Part shown: positions 20,167 through 32,723 of the stretch, piece after piece | Numbering within the stretch: position 1 is the first letter of the stretch | Layout: every line of letters starts with the position of its first letter | Assembly (NCBI GenBank): GCA_005281725.1 | Contig: SSBO01000002.1 | Location: 1,776,768 to 1,840,767 of the forward strand | DNA from: Wuchereria bancrofti | Taxonomy: Eukaryota > Nematoda > Chromadorea > Rhabditida > Onchocercidae | Direction of reading: 5' to 3' | Length of the DNA: 64,000 bases | The notes under the pieces: generated by a model | What the model was told of the DNA's origin: nothing | Database searches by the model: none | Seen by the model: only the letters and a program-made list of their open reading frames with translations | Made by a program: the position numbers and the translations under genes

Positions 20167-22162
20167 CGAAAAATTCCTTTTACTTTGTAGTAATGCACTT
20201 TTGTTCCATGCTGAAAATGAAACGCAAAATTCATTCATGATTTTTTATAGAAAAGAAGAAAGTGATCCTGTGGGCTGATTTGTGAAACTGATGATATACA
20301 ATAATTCTTATAGTTTTTTTTTTTCTTTTCCCATTTCCTATGAACAAATGTAGGTGAAATTTCAAGTTACTGTTTAAATGACTCAATGTTTTGAGGTGAA
20401 AATTGGAAATTATAAAAACCGTCGCAGTTGTTATGCAGGATTCATATAAAAATGGATATAATACTAAAATTACTAAAAAAAAAAAAAATGATAGCTTTCG
20501 ATAGATTGTTCTTTTCTTAGTATTAGAAGTTTAGTTATTGAAAAATATCTACCCATATATGCATTTTTTTTTCCTCTAATTTCTATTTTTCTTTTTTCAT
20601 CGAAATGGTATTACTTTTTTTTTCCTCCTTTCCAAGGACATAAGACGATGAAAAAAAGAAAGAAAAGAGAGGAAGGAAGGAATCAAAAATGAACGAAACA
20701 TAGTAATAATTATAACGTTGCGTTGTAAAATTTCATTTTTCTTTTTTTTTGTCTAATGTTCCTTTTCTTTCCATACTTTTAATGCCATAAATTGTATATC
20801 GTTTTTATCATTATTTGTTACAAGTTTTTATCATTTCCTTAAATTTTTCTTTTTATTTCAATTTTTTTTTCTGATCTATTATTCTCATATAATCCTCTTG
20901 AAAAAAAAAAAAGGAAAAAGAAAAATCTTAAAGCTGGTTTCGGGTATGTATCATATGAAAAATTCATCTAAAATTGTAATTCTCCTTTTTTTTTTTCATT
21001 TTTGAATTTGTGAACAAGAGAAATATTTGCTTGAAAAAAAAAAGAGAGAAAAGACAAGAGAGAATGAAGAATAATGTGTTCATGCAAAGAATGTAATGAA
21101 ATGAATGAATGAAAAAAAAAAGAAAAAAATGGATGTGAAAAGAAGAAGAAAAGGAGAAAATGATAGTGGATGAGAATTTTTATCCTATCAGAAATTATTA
21201 TCATAATTTATCTTTCATAATTACTTAATTTTTTGAATAAAAATATTCCTCATTTGATAATTCGAAACAAAAAAAAAAATCTTTTTTTTTTTTTTTTTTG
21301 AGAATTTGAAATATCTTGAATATATTAATCATTTGAAATAAGATTTATTTCTCTTTTTTCCAAGGAGAAAATAATATTTCAGGATTTCCTTTAAATTTCA
21401 ACCATTTAGATAGCATTTTGGAAACCTCTTTACTCCATACAATGTTATTAGTATTTTCAATTGATTTTGTAGATTAAAAAAGAAAAAAAAAAGTTAAAAC
21501 AAGAAAAAAAAATAGAAATTAAGATTTGAAAGTTTAATGAATGCATGTTTTTTAATTTTTTTTTGTATTATAAAAATGATACCTGAGAAGGTTAACTTCC
21601 AACTATTTCTTGTTTCTTCAAGATTACAAGCATTAATTTAATTATCAAATACTAATTTAATTAATTTTAAAACGGTCATCCATGTTTCATTCTTTTTTTT
21701 TCATAGTTAAAAAAAACCACAACAATTCAAAGAAACTAGTTACTTTTAAAAAAGATTAAAATTTTAAACTTTAATTTAACATTATCTAAATACTACCATT
21801 TTCTCTTATATCTTTCCTATTTTTACTTTCCTTATTTTCCTTTACATCAATTTTCACTAATTTTAGCAAAAAAATGAAGATAGAAATGATGATGATAAAT
21901 TAAAACCAAAAAAAAAAACGAAAAAAGAAAAGTTCACTTTTAAAAATTTAACCTCAAAAAAAAAAAAAAGAAATTCGTACAAAGGTCAATCAATCGGTGA
22001 TATCTTACAAATTTTATTTCTTCTTTTCTTTTACTTTCTTTTCATCCCCTCTTCTATCCTATTTTCCTCCAATCATCTAATACTATTACCATTTGTTTTT
22101 TTTTTAAAACCACAAAAGCAATCACCTGAGATATTCGTCCTTTCATTTAACCCCTCACTAAT

Positions 22163-22220
22163 AGAGAGAGAGAGAGAGAGAGGGAGAGAGAGGGAAAGAG
22201 AGAGAGAGGGAGGGAGAGAA
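22163..22220. repeat. (GA)n microsatellite
   Basis: GAGA run with occasional GGG and AAA interruptions over about 58 bases. Confidence 0.9.
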
Positions 22221-23727
22221 GTGAAGAAATTTGATATAACCTTGGCTACATTACATGCAATAATTATTCATTCATAGATAGTGAGAAATACAATGATTAA
22301 ATTTTCTTTTTAATAAAAAATTTAAATATAATTAAAATTACAATAAATTATTTAATTTTTATTATAAATGAAAAAAAGTCAAATTATATTACTCAATCAA
22401 TCATTTCATCAAAAATCTGTAACTTTAGTAAAATAATGAAATTAGATTATTTTGCAGAAAAAAGACATTTCAATATAATTTATTTTATGATATTATCGTG
22501 CCGAAATTAATTATAATTACATAGGATAGTGATAACAATGAAATGATAACAGATGATAAAAGATGATACAGTGATAATAACTGTATAAATTGTATTGGAA
22601 ATTTCAGGTTAATCAAGATAATAATACAATTCATTGATCGGTTAAGCTGATAAGATATTAACTCTGATTGAAAAGTTGAAATTTTTTTGCAATTAAAGAA
22701 AATAAATATTTTTTAATTGAAAGTAAACAACTAAATAAAAAAAAAATGTTGTATTGATAATATTTTAATAATATGTTCATTTTATTAAAATTACTCCTTA
22801 AGACTTAAGTAATGGTATTATTATTTGGTTTTACATAAAGTTAAAAAGATTTTTTTTTCCCACAAACTTTTTCAATATTGACTTACTTAAATCCGGTATT
22901 AGTGTAGATTTTCCCGGATAATATTTATTTCTTAAGTTAATGATTACACTTGGTCATTTAATTTTGGGTAACTAACTAGTAGCTTTATTTTATAAAATAC
23001 TTCTTATAATATTTAAAATTCAAATTAATTATTTATAAATTAATTGCAATCAATAATTTGTTTTATCAAAGAATTTTTCTCTCTTTTCATCAGCAATTAG
23101 TAATAATTAACAATAATTTGCCTAAATCATTTTGCTTCATTTTGTTTCGTAGCAAAAAGAATTATAATATTTGAAAAGAAATTTTTAAAGATACTACCAC
23201 CACTACACTGTCCGGTTCTTCTTTCTACAATTACTTTATAGCTAAAGTAATGAAATTAGAAATTGTAAATTCGGCATAATTCGATAAGAAATAATCCTGT
23301 TTAAAGCAAATCCGGTTTTTCTTTATGCCAATATTACTGTAAGAAAGTTAATATCTTTTATAATATTTAATTGCTTTTTTCTTTCTTCCTCCTTGGATAT
23401 ATGATTATAAGATTATTACAGATGAAAATTTAAAATTGAATTACTTCATTAAAATGCCTAAATTATGTTTACGACTAAAAATTACAATTTCAATATTTCA
23501 ACTTTAAAGTTTAATTTGAATTTCTTTTTTTTTTTAAAACATATTCGGAAATGGCAAAATGGTTTCTTTGGTATAATTGAATGATTAAATTTATTCGTAT
23601 ATGCTTATCCGTAATATCAATTCCTGAATTTGAAACCTTTTGATCAATAAATTTGAATGAACAGAAAATTTATAAATCTTAAATCGATCGATCAAAAGAT
23701 CATCGCAATGTTGTCTATTTTAAGAAA

Positions 23728-24045
23728 GATTGTAATTTATCATAATTTCATTTATTTATTTTACTTCCTAATTTATTCGTCCAAATATGTGAAATTAATT
23801 AAATAAACTATAAAAAAACAATTAAACTAAAATAAATCGATTGATCGCTTAATATTTTTCAAATCCAGCAAAAATTGTGGTGNNNNNNNNGATTGTAATT
23901 TATCATAATTTCATTTATTTATTTTACTTCCTAATTTATTCGTCCAAATATGTGAAATTAATTAAATAAACTATAAAAAAACAATTAAACTAAAATAAAT
24001 CGATTGATCGCTTAATATTTTTCAAATCCAGCAAAAATTGTGGTG
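23728..24045. repeat. 155-base direct duplication around an 8-N gap
   Basis: Positions 23728-23882 and 23891-24045 read identically and are separated only by N at 23883-23890. This looks like two contig ends that overlap but were scaffolded side by side, so the second copy is probably not real DNA. Confidence 0.9.
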
Positions 24046-25119
24046 CCATATGGTTATGTTTGATATTTCTTATGAAAAAGAAACATAATTAATTATCATC
24101 CTGTCATACTCACATTTTATGCATAATTAATTTCAATCTTATTTAATTTAAACTATCACTCATTTTTTTTCATCTTTTTTTAAGAAAAAAAAGTTTTAAT
24201 TAAAAAATATTGAATAGATAATGAGAGAATTTATTTTATGTAATTGCTATTTGCAATTTAATTTTAGTACAAATCAAAAAAGAAAAAAAGAGGGAAAGAA
24301 AAAGCGAACAATAAGTTAAAAACTTTATCATTCATCAATTAAATATTTTTGCTAAATTATATATTTACTAATTAAATATTTTTATTAAATCAATTTTTTT
24401 TCACTTTTCATTTTTCAGCAATTTAAACAAATTTTTGCGTTTCATTCTTCTTTTAGCACATACAACCTGCTCCTCTGTTTGTTTTGGGTTCTCTTTGCAT
24501 ATAATTATTTTTACTTAATCTAATATTGGAAATCATAATGGAAATGTTTGCTATTAATTTGTTTAAAATTTTGAAAGTGTTAGCAAATGAGTTTCCTAAA
24601 TATTTATGTATACTTTTCATTTATTTGTTAGTATTAGAAATCGAAAAAAAAAGTAAATAATTCATACATTTTAAAATATTATCTAATTTTTGAAACAGAT
24701 AATATAGTATATTCAACTATCATTTAGTTGAATTATTGTTTATTTTTTTTATTTTCTTTAGAGTTCTAAAAAATGATATAACATAAATATCGTTTAACTA
24801 AAGTATCAATTAGAAATTATAGTTATGAATGAAATATTATTTTTATTTAAAAAAATATATGTGTAATCTTAAAGAAGATATCTTGTCATACGATATAATT
24901 TCAATTTAAATTTCAAGGTTAAGTCAAAAAAAAAAGCAAATCGGTTGTATTTGAATATTTACATGGCAATGTTACATTTCCTGTTGCTTTCTAATGCATT
25001 AATTCATTGCTGTGTTCCGAATTTTTTTTTTCTTCCGGATTCATTTCTTTCAAATTTGACCGATTGATTAATTGAAAATAAAAAAAAAAATCAATTCCTA
25101 GCAATATTGTTTATGGTAG

Positions 25120-25163
25120 AAATGATATAAAATTCAAATTTAAATGATATAAAATTCAAATTT
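25120..25163. repeat. 22-base unit repeated twice in tandem
   Basis: Unit AAATGATATAAAATTCAAAT plus TT occurs at 25120-25141 and 25142-25163 without mismatch. Confidence 0.85.
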
Positions 25164-28100
25164 AAATTTGTTCTGCTAAATGATTGATAGGAAATGAATC
25201 CGTCAGTTACTGTTATTTGTGAGTTTTCCTCTTCAAATTATTATTTACCTTTGAAATTAATAACAAAAAAAAAAATTAATTAAAAATTAGAAAAACTCGA
25301 ATTATTATGAAAAAAATTCTTGTCTAACACGTTATCTGACGTATATTATCACGCGAAATGTTTTCATTTTTGACGTTGTAATTTCGTCCATAATTTTTAA
25401 TAATTGTTTAGTGATATGTTACAATCAACAAAAATGATTTTATTAAGATATTCTTTGGATGAAATATTTCTATAAAATTTATGAAAATGATCAAAATTAA
25501 ATGCTTCATTTCAAATTTATTATCAAAAATTAGTGACAAGGAGGAGAGAAAAAAAAAACATTAAATTTGACAAACGAGATTCAAAATTGGTCAAAATTTT
25601 TTTTTTTTTTGTAAATAAAAAAAATAAGAAACGATATAAAAGAAAACAAATAATGAATTCTTCTCATCTCTCTGCTCTAAAACGTTAACTTTACATTTTT
25701 GATATCGCATCAGATAATCTCAAATAATAACAATTTTCAAGCTATAAAAAAATAAAACAAAATTATTTTTAAAATGAAAGAAAAAAAATGGATGAAAATT
25801 TCAATATGAAAAACTTTTCTGTATTTATATCCGAAAATAAAAATTGAAAATAAAAAAAAAAGGACGAGAAAATTGCATAAATTTATAAATCGAAAAATTA
25901 GTGAAGAAAAGAAATCATTAAACGAAGAGGTCAGAAAGAAAATAAATTTTTGAACAATTTAAATTTCACAAAAAAAAAGGAAAAAATTCAAAAAAAAAAC
26001 TAAAATTTTTTTTCCTTTTTTGAATACAAACTTTATAATACTTTAATGATTTGATAATTATTCAAATTTTCATTTTTTTTTCTCTTTTTCTAATTTTTAA
26101 TTCATATAATGATGTAACATTGTTAATTACAATGAAGGAGAAAGAGGCAAAATTGAAGGGTTCAATTTGTGGAAAAATTGTGGATCAGTTGGAATGACCT
26201 AAATTTTTTCATTTGCTTATTTCCTTAAAATGAAACAACTAATTTCTTTGTAAAATGACAAAATGTAGATTTTAAAAAAATTTTTTGATTCTTCTTCTTT
26301 CTCTTTTTTCCTTATTTATTATCCTTCTTTTTTTTTTAATTTTTAAAAAATCACAAATTAACGAAAAGATAATGATATGATAGGAAATGATAAATGTTCA
26401 ATTTTTTAATCTTTTTTATTTATTCATTTCACTTATATACTTTCAACATGAATAAAAGTTATTTGAATAATTTTTTCACCACGAAAATCAAGTAAATCTG
26501 AAATTACACATTTAGTTTTATAGTAAAAAATTAAAAAAAAAATTAAACCAGAATAAACTTAAGATGATTTGAAGATTTGATCTGATAGAATTTCAGTTAT
26601 CAGAACTTGGTTATAATACAAATGATAATAAATGCTAATGATTATGGATAGTAATTTTTCCATAGTGGTGATAATCGTGATAATCAACAAAATTTTCAAA
26701 TCGTGATAATGAACAAAATTTTCGCGCAAACAATAATAATTGTTGTTGACGAGAATAGTAATATGAAAAATGATTTAAAAAAATCCCTTAATTCATTTTA
26801 AAAAAGTGCTATTTTTCTTGTTGCAATAAAAATGTTGTAATGATAGCCATTGAACCTTTGAAAATTATTTAAAACATTTTGTTTACCAAAATAAATCATA
26901 ATTTAACATAACTAATAAATAATTGAAATCTACTTATTTTTCCCTTTTTTCTGTGACAGTTCTATAATGCAATCTCATTCTAACCTCAATAAAAATTTAA
27001 TTCATCAAATTATTTATGCTATTCATTTAATTCCTATTTCAAATATTATCATACAAAATTGTAAATAAAATGCAATACGCAAAATTATAATTTTTCTTAT
27101 CATCTAAGAATTTAATATCGCATTTGTCAAAAATTTTGTTCAAAATGGATGCGTTATATTTAAACACAATTTTGTTTCAAACTTACTTTTTACTTAAAGC
27201 AATAAAGTAGCAATTGATCTTATCACTATGATACTTAAAGTATTATCATTTGTTTTTTTTTTCAGCTTATTTTAATTTCTATTGTATTTGATGATAATTT
27301 TCGTTTTTCTTTATTATATTCTTTGTAATCCATTTCATTTTAATAAATAAGAAAAGAAAAAAAAAGACCATATTTTACAATTTTCATTTCAGTTTAATAA
27401 AAATTGCATTTTGAAAGAATGTTTTTTCATATCGCATTTATACCTTTTAAATTTAATGAATGAAAATTACAAATTTGTTTATTTGTTTACAACATATTTA
27501 AATTCTTTTAATTCTTCATTTCCAAAACAAGAATTACATTTAAAATCATTCTTATTTGTAATCATTGAAATTATTGAAATTATGTATTTCAATTCAGATA
27601 AATATTAATATGCAATAAATTATTTCATTCTTTATTATTGATTAATTTCAAATATTTTCCTCTAATCAATCAAATAAACGAATAAGTTTGAGATTGATTT
27701 TCTCATCCTAAATTGTTCAAAATCGAGAAATACAAAAATAAAAATAATAATAAAAAAATTGATTCACAAACTTCTAAATGTTTTACTTAGAAAATGTTTT
27801 ATCATTTGAACAAATTAAGAATTAATAAAAATAAAAAAAAAATACCATCTTTTATTATAATTACTTACCAGCATAAGATAATTTGGATAATTCAAATTAT
27901 TTTCTAGAAAAATTAATTATTCAAGTTAGCTAATTAAAAAAAACAAAAACAAAAATTCAATTATGTTGTTTATTATATAATTTGTTTGTCCAGATTCCTC
28001 TTTTTTTCTAATCTAAAAAGGAAAAATAACAGTACAAATAGATGAATTTGTTTTTCAGAAATAATAAACAATTTGTAACTGTTTGCTAAATTATTACAAA

Positions 28101-28395
28101 TTTCAACCTTTTCAATGATATTTAAAATTTTAATACTTCAAATTCTATGCTTCTAAAAACAACAAAAAATTAATTTATCTGAGATGCAAGCAGTATTTTT
28201 TGATTCTCTGATTCTTTACTGTTTGTTTTGAACCGTAATATTATGATAACAGTTCAAGAAAGAGTAAATAATTAATTAAAAAAATGCTGAATGAAAATAA
28301 ATGATTTAAAATTGGTAATATAAGATGAAAAAAAAAGTATGCAAAATTATTTATTAATTAAATCCTTTTTATTTTCAAAATTATTTCTCTTGCAG

Positions 28396-28434
28396 ACGGT
28401 TGAGGTCCTTGAACCGGATCCATTTTCTGGATAG
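28396..28434 (+). other. Isolated exon-like segment (orphan terminal exon candidate)
   Basis: A strong acceptor (TTTCTCTTGCAG, ending 28395) is followed by an open frame TVEVLEPDPFSG and a TAG at 28432-28434. The segment has clearly more GC than its surroundings. No upstream partner exon was found and the product is not recognised. It could be the last exon of an undetected gene or isoform, or chance. Confidence 0.2.
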
Positions 28435-28980
28435 CCTTGAAAATATTTGTTCGGTGAAAAACAGAATTTCCATTTTGTGAAGAGAAAAAAAATGGAAAAA
28501 TCATTTTCAGTTAAAATTAATAATTTAAAATAATACTCTATTTGAATATGCAGAGAAAAATAAACAATAAATTTTTTCTTTCTGAAAACAAAATTCTATT
28601 TGCATCAAATAATAGCATTTACCTTTTCAGATGAGAAAAAAAGTAAGTAATAATATTTATTCGAAGCAAAAAAAAGTGGAAGGAAATTTAATAAGCAAAA
28701 AAGTCGATGACTGTTACTATTTAATTATTATAGAAATTAAAATTTGTGAAATTTAATTTTAATTAGACAGTTAAATAAAAACTGCAGATAAATGGCGAGA
28801 ATTCTGGATGAATTTCATTGGTTTTTTGTGATAAAAATAAAGGAAAAATGTTAAATGTGAATGACAAAGTTACATTTGACTAATTAATTGACTAATTTGA
28901 ACTGATTATCAAAAATTACAAATTACAAAAATATTTTACATTTCTTTTGTTGATAAGGATGTATTGTGGTTGGAAAATTA

Positions 28981-29065
28981 TATCTGTCAGGACTGAAAAC
29001 TTATCAAGATTGATAACCTATCGAGACTGATAATCTATCAAGACTAAACATCTATCGAGACTTAT
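28981..29065. repeat. 17-base tandem repeat, about 4 copies
   Basis: Diverged units of TATC(A/G)AGACTGATAATC at 29002-29018, 29019-29035, 29036-29052 and 29053-29065 (partial). A related 21-base copy lies at 28981-29001. Confidence 0.8.
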
Positions 29066-30134
29066 CATATACTCTATGCTGTACATTCGAAATATTTTTA
29101 AATAAAAGATCAAAGTTGTTTTTAGCACTTTAAAAATTAAGAAATGTCAAATTTTAGCATTATTGGTTGATTAAATTTTTTTAACACTGTTAATTTTTTA
29201 ACATTATTGATTAAATCCACTGATAAATAAAAATAATTCAGATCAGCGATATTTCTGCATTCTTTATTTAAAAAAAAATATATATATATCATTCAGCGAA
29301 ATATACATATCAAATTAGAATCCAAGTTTGAACAATGAATTTTAAATAAATTTTATAACAGGCAATATTTATGTAAATTTAAATAATGAACTTATTCAAA
29401 TAATTGATGCAAAATACTAATACCAACAAGTGAGAATAAATTTTCATATCAAAAATGAATTTAGATTCATTCATTTTGCTTTTTGATTTTATCAATCTCT
29501 ATTATAAACTTTAAAAAAAGTGAAAATTAAAAAGTATTCACTTAAATTTATATTTTTCTTCCAACATGAAAAATTTTTTATCTATGCAAATATGAAACAA
29601 AAAATAGAATTGAATTTGCATAGATTTTATCTTGAAAATATTTAATACAAAATTTTTCTAATCAGTTCTTGTTTTATATTTTAAATTTAACAAAAAAAAA
29701 ACAAAAACAAAAAAAACAGAAACAAAGAGATTAAAATTCACATACAATCATAATTTAGTCGTTTCTTATTTTGCATTAATTGGAATAACAGCGTTTTTTG
29801 GAGCAAATTTTACGATGGTAATTTAAAATTAAGGACAAAAAACAAAAAAAAAAAAAAAAACTAAACTCTATTTTCAAATATTTTTTTTGTTGATATGGCC
29901 CGAAAGACTCTTTACAACCTTTTCTTATCGATGTTTTATCGTTGAATTCAGGAAATTTCATCGTTTTTCTTTTTCTTTCATTTTTCGTTATTTATCAATA
30001 ACATTTAAGCAAATCGAAAATAATTATCATAGTGTCATACCATTTTTGTTTCTTCGTTTTTCCTTTTTTTTTTTTTTAGAAAGCAAAATTTTATTTTTAA
30101 TGTAATAAAAACGATGAAAAAAATTGATACATCT

Positions 30135-30173
30135 AATTGTTAATTATAATTAAATCAATTATAATTAACAATT
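30135..30173. repeat. Perfect AT hairpin, 17-base stem
   Basis: Arm AATTGTTAATTATAATT at 30135-30151 pairs perfectly with 30157-30173 across a 5-base loop. It is surrounded by featureless intergenic DNA. Confidence 0.85.
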
Positions 30174-31082
30174 CTTTCATTCGTCTTTTTTTCCTTTTTT
30201 TTTTGTTGCATTGTTTGAAAGAATGAAAGTTTGTTGGAAAAAAGAGCAAAAAATTTCATTTTTTATTTTTTGAATTTTTCAATTGCCCGCAAATTTTTTC
30301 TATTATCATTTTGATGCAAATTGTTTTACTTAGTTATTAATTAATTTTTTGTTTACTACATCAAAATTTGACTCATTTTGCATATTGAGCTTAATTTTTT
30401 TGTCGACAAAATAAAATGAAATGACATTTTTTTTTTTTGTGATACTTACATATAGTGTTTATAATCAAAATAATGTATCATTTATTATCTAAAAATTTCA
30501 AATTTAAAACAAGAGAAATGTTTAGTGAAATATGATTAATGTCTAATGATCATAATTTTATGTAATTTTTAAGTGATATCAAAATGTAGTAATAGTGATA
30601 ATAACAAAAATAATAATAGTTCTAACAATAATAATAGTAGTAATGATAATATTGATAGTGATAACAATAACAATGATAATATCAATATAATAATAAATAG
30701 TGATAATAATAATATGAATAACTGAATAATTCAATACCTAATTTATTGTATTTTGTATTCGTTTAACATATCCGACGACAATGATAACATTCAATAAAAT
30801 TCAACAACAATGATAACATTCAATAAAATGTTTTCTTTTTTTTTTAAAAAAAGGTAAATGGTATAAATGTATTTGTTTGGCATGAAATGAAAGAGAAAAA
30901 TATTTAAAAATCATTGATGACAATAAAACGAACAAACCCATTAACCTAAAAGTATGCTTGAAAAAGACTTGAAAAAGAAAAAAAAGGTCACAGATGAATG
31001 GAATATGCATACTTATAGTAAAGGTTATGGTAAACTATACAATCTTTTATAATATCGACAAAAATGATTTAATGATAAATTC

Positions 31083-31110
31083 AACAACAACAACAACAAC
31101 AACAACAACA
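31083..31110. repeat. (CAA)n microsatellite
   Basis: Run of nine CAA units in intergenic DNA. Confidence 0.85.
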
Positions 31111-31773
31111 GCAATTGCTATATTTCAAAAAAATTTTTTTTAAACATTTTTTGATAAGTTTATAAATGCCAACCAAATCATTAATTATGTTGTTATCATT
31201 CATATCAAAAATGATTATTGTTATTTTTTTACCTAATAAAATTATTATTTTACATTGTTATGATTTTGATCATTTTTGCCATTACTTTTTTTAGTTTTTG
31301 TTATCATAATTGTTTTTTCTTGTTGTTGCCTTTTCTTATTATAATTGTTTTTTGTTGTTATTTTTTTATCATAATTTCAAATAAAATTATTCTTATCAAC
31401 CATTTCGTTATTATCATATTTGTCCGTCTAATAATTAATATTAGTAGTAGCAATGATGGATGTTGTTGTTGTTGTTGCTGAAACTGTTGTTGCTTAAATT
31501 ATTAATGTTTTTTTGTTGTAGCTCCTATTAATAGTAAAAATAGCAACAGCAATTGTTACTGTTGTCGTTATTATCATTATTGTCATTACTATTATTATTA
31601 CTGTAGCCGTCATCATTATTACTTATTAATAGAAGTAGTAGTAGTAGCGATAGTAATAGTAACTGCCACTGATGTTTGTGGTAGTAAAGGGTGATATAAC
31701 GATAGTAAAAGTTAAATCATTCATTTTGCATTTTTAATTTAATATTCATTTTACGAGATGAAGAATAGAATTG

Positions 31774-31808
31774 AAGAAGAAGAAGAAGAAGAAGAGGAAG
31801 AGGAAGAA
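31774..31808. repeat. (GAA)n-rich tract
   Basis: GAAGAAGAAGAAGAAGAAGA followed by GGAAGAGGAAGAAG, upstream of the large receptor gene. Confidence 0.8.
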
Positions 31809-31859
31809 GTATAAGATTGATTTAGAATTATGGATAAAATTGAATGATGAAATGGATGA

Positions 31860-32506
31860 ATAAAAGAGATGTGATAGGCGGGATCATCATGGTGACAAGA
31901 ACACCTTTTTCATACTTCTTTCGTCCTCGGGGTCTATTTGTCAAAACGTCCTTGGAGGAGGAGAAAGAGGTAAATGAAAGCGGAAGAAGAGAAGGTTTGA
32001 TGATTAGTTGGTTGCTTAGTTGGTTGGTTGGTTGGTTGGTTGGTTGATTGGTTGGTTGATTTTTACATTCAGTTAATTCGAATTCAAAAAAGACGACATT
32101 TCGTCGGAGGAGGACGATAGAGCGAGAAAAAAAAGAAAAGAATAAAAAAAAGACGATAGTGTTGCTCACCAAATATATATATTTTTCTATCTTTCATTAT
32201 TACTATTACTACTACTATTTTTTTACTATCATTAAATGATGGTAAATTTAAATGTTTAAAATTCAAAGTCAGAAGTGATCGATGATAATGATAATGATAG
32301 TATATTAAATTACTCTTTTTTTACTATCACTATTACTTTCAAAACTCTGAAAAATATTACTATTATTATTATTAATATTACTATTATTATTATTATTATC
32401 ATTATTGAATGATTGTATTATTACAGTTACTATTATTCACTATTATTGCTATTTTCCTTCTGTGATAATTGGCCCAATCTAATCGGTCATTTATTTGTAT
32501 ATCATA
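31860..32506 (+). promoter_or_regulatory. Candidate distal promoter region (P1) of the receptor gene
   Basis: About 340-650 bases before the ATG the composition changes to a mixed, higher-GC segment (31860-32130), including TTTCGTCCTCGGGGTCTA, a GGAGGAGGA tract and the small inverted repeat CGAC-ATTTC-GTCG. The AT-rich background resumes afterwards. Such islands mark functional sequence in this window. No TATA box or start site can be assigned. Confidence 0.4.
32005..32060. repeat. (TTGG)n microsatellite
   Basis: Tandem TTGG/GGTT units with single-base interruptions, inside the candidate P1 region. Confidence 0.9.
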
Positions 32507-32723
32507 ATGGATCTAAATATTCAATTAATAAGCCTTATTAGCTTAGCTTTAGGCATAGCTAATATTGCTATTACTGCCTCAAATAATAATGAAACTATAA
32601 TAATTGGACGAATAATTCATAATTGCTCAAGGAATGAATTTAAATGCTCAATTGATAATAAATGTATTCCACTGCTCAAAGTGCAGGATGGTACCATGGA
32701 TTGTATCGATGGTTCCGATGAAG
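32507..32723 (+). CDS. Receptor exon 1: signal peptide and LDL-A module 1
   Basis: ATG at 32507; residues 1-25 form a hydrophobic leader (LISLISLALGIANIAIT). LDL-A 1 has Cys 40, 47, 53 and 66 and ends DCIDGSDE. The usual fourth and sixth cysteines are absent. The donor GTATTTG leaves phase 1. Confidence 0.88.

Larger units (their letters stand above)
19932..31859. other. Long AT-rich intergenic region
   Basis: After the rpb-3 3' untranslated region no convincing gene is visible on either strand for about 12 kb. Open frames here translate to Phe/Ile/Lys/Asn-rich strings without domains. Contents noted separately: a GA microsatellite, small tandem repeats, an AT hairpin, one N-gap with duplicated flanks, and one isolated exon-like segment. 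I saw no tRNA-type B box. Confidence 0.55.
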
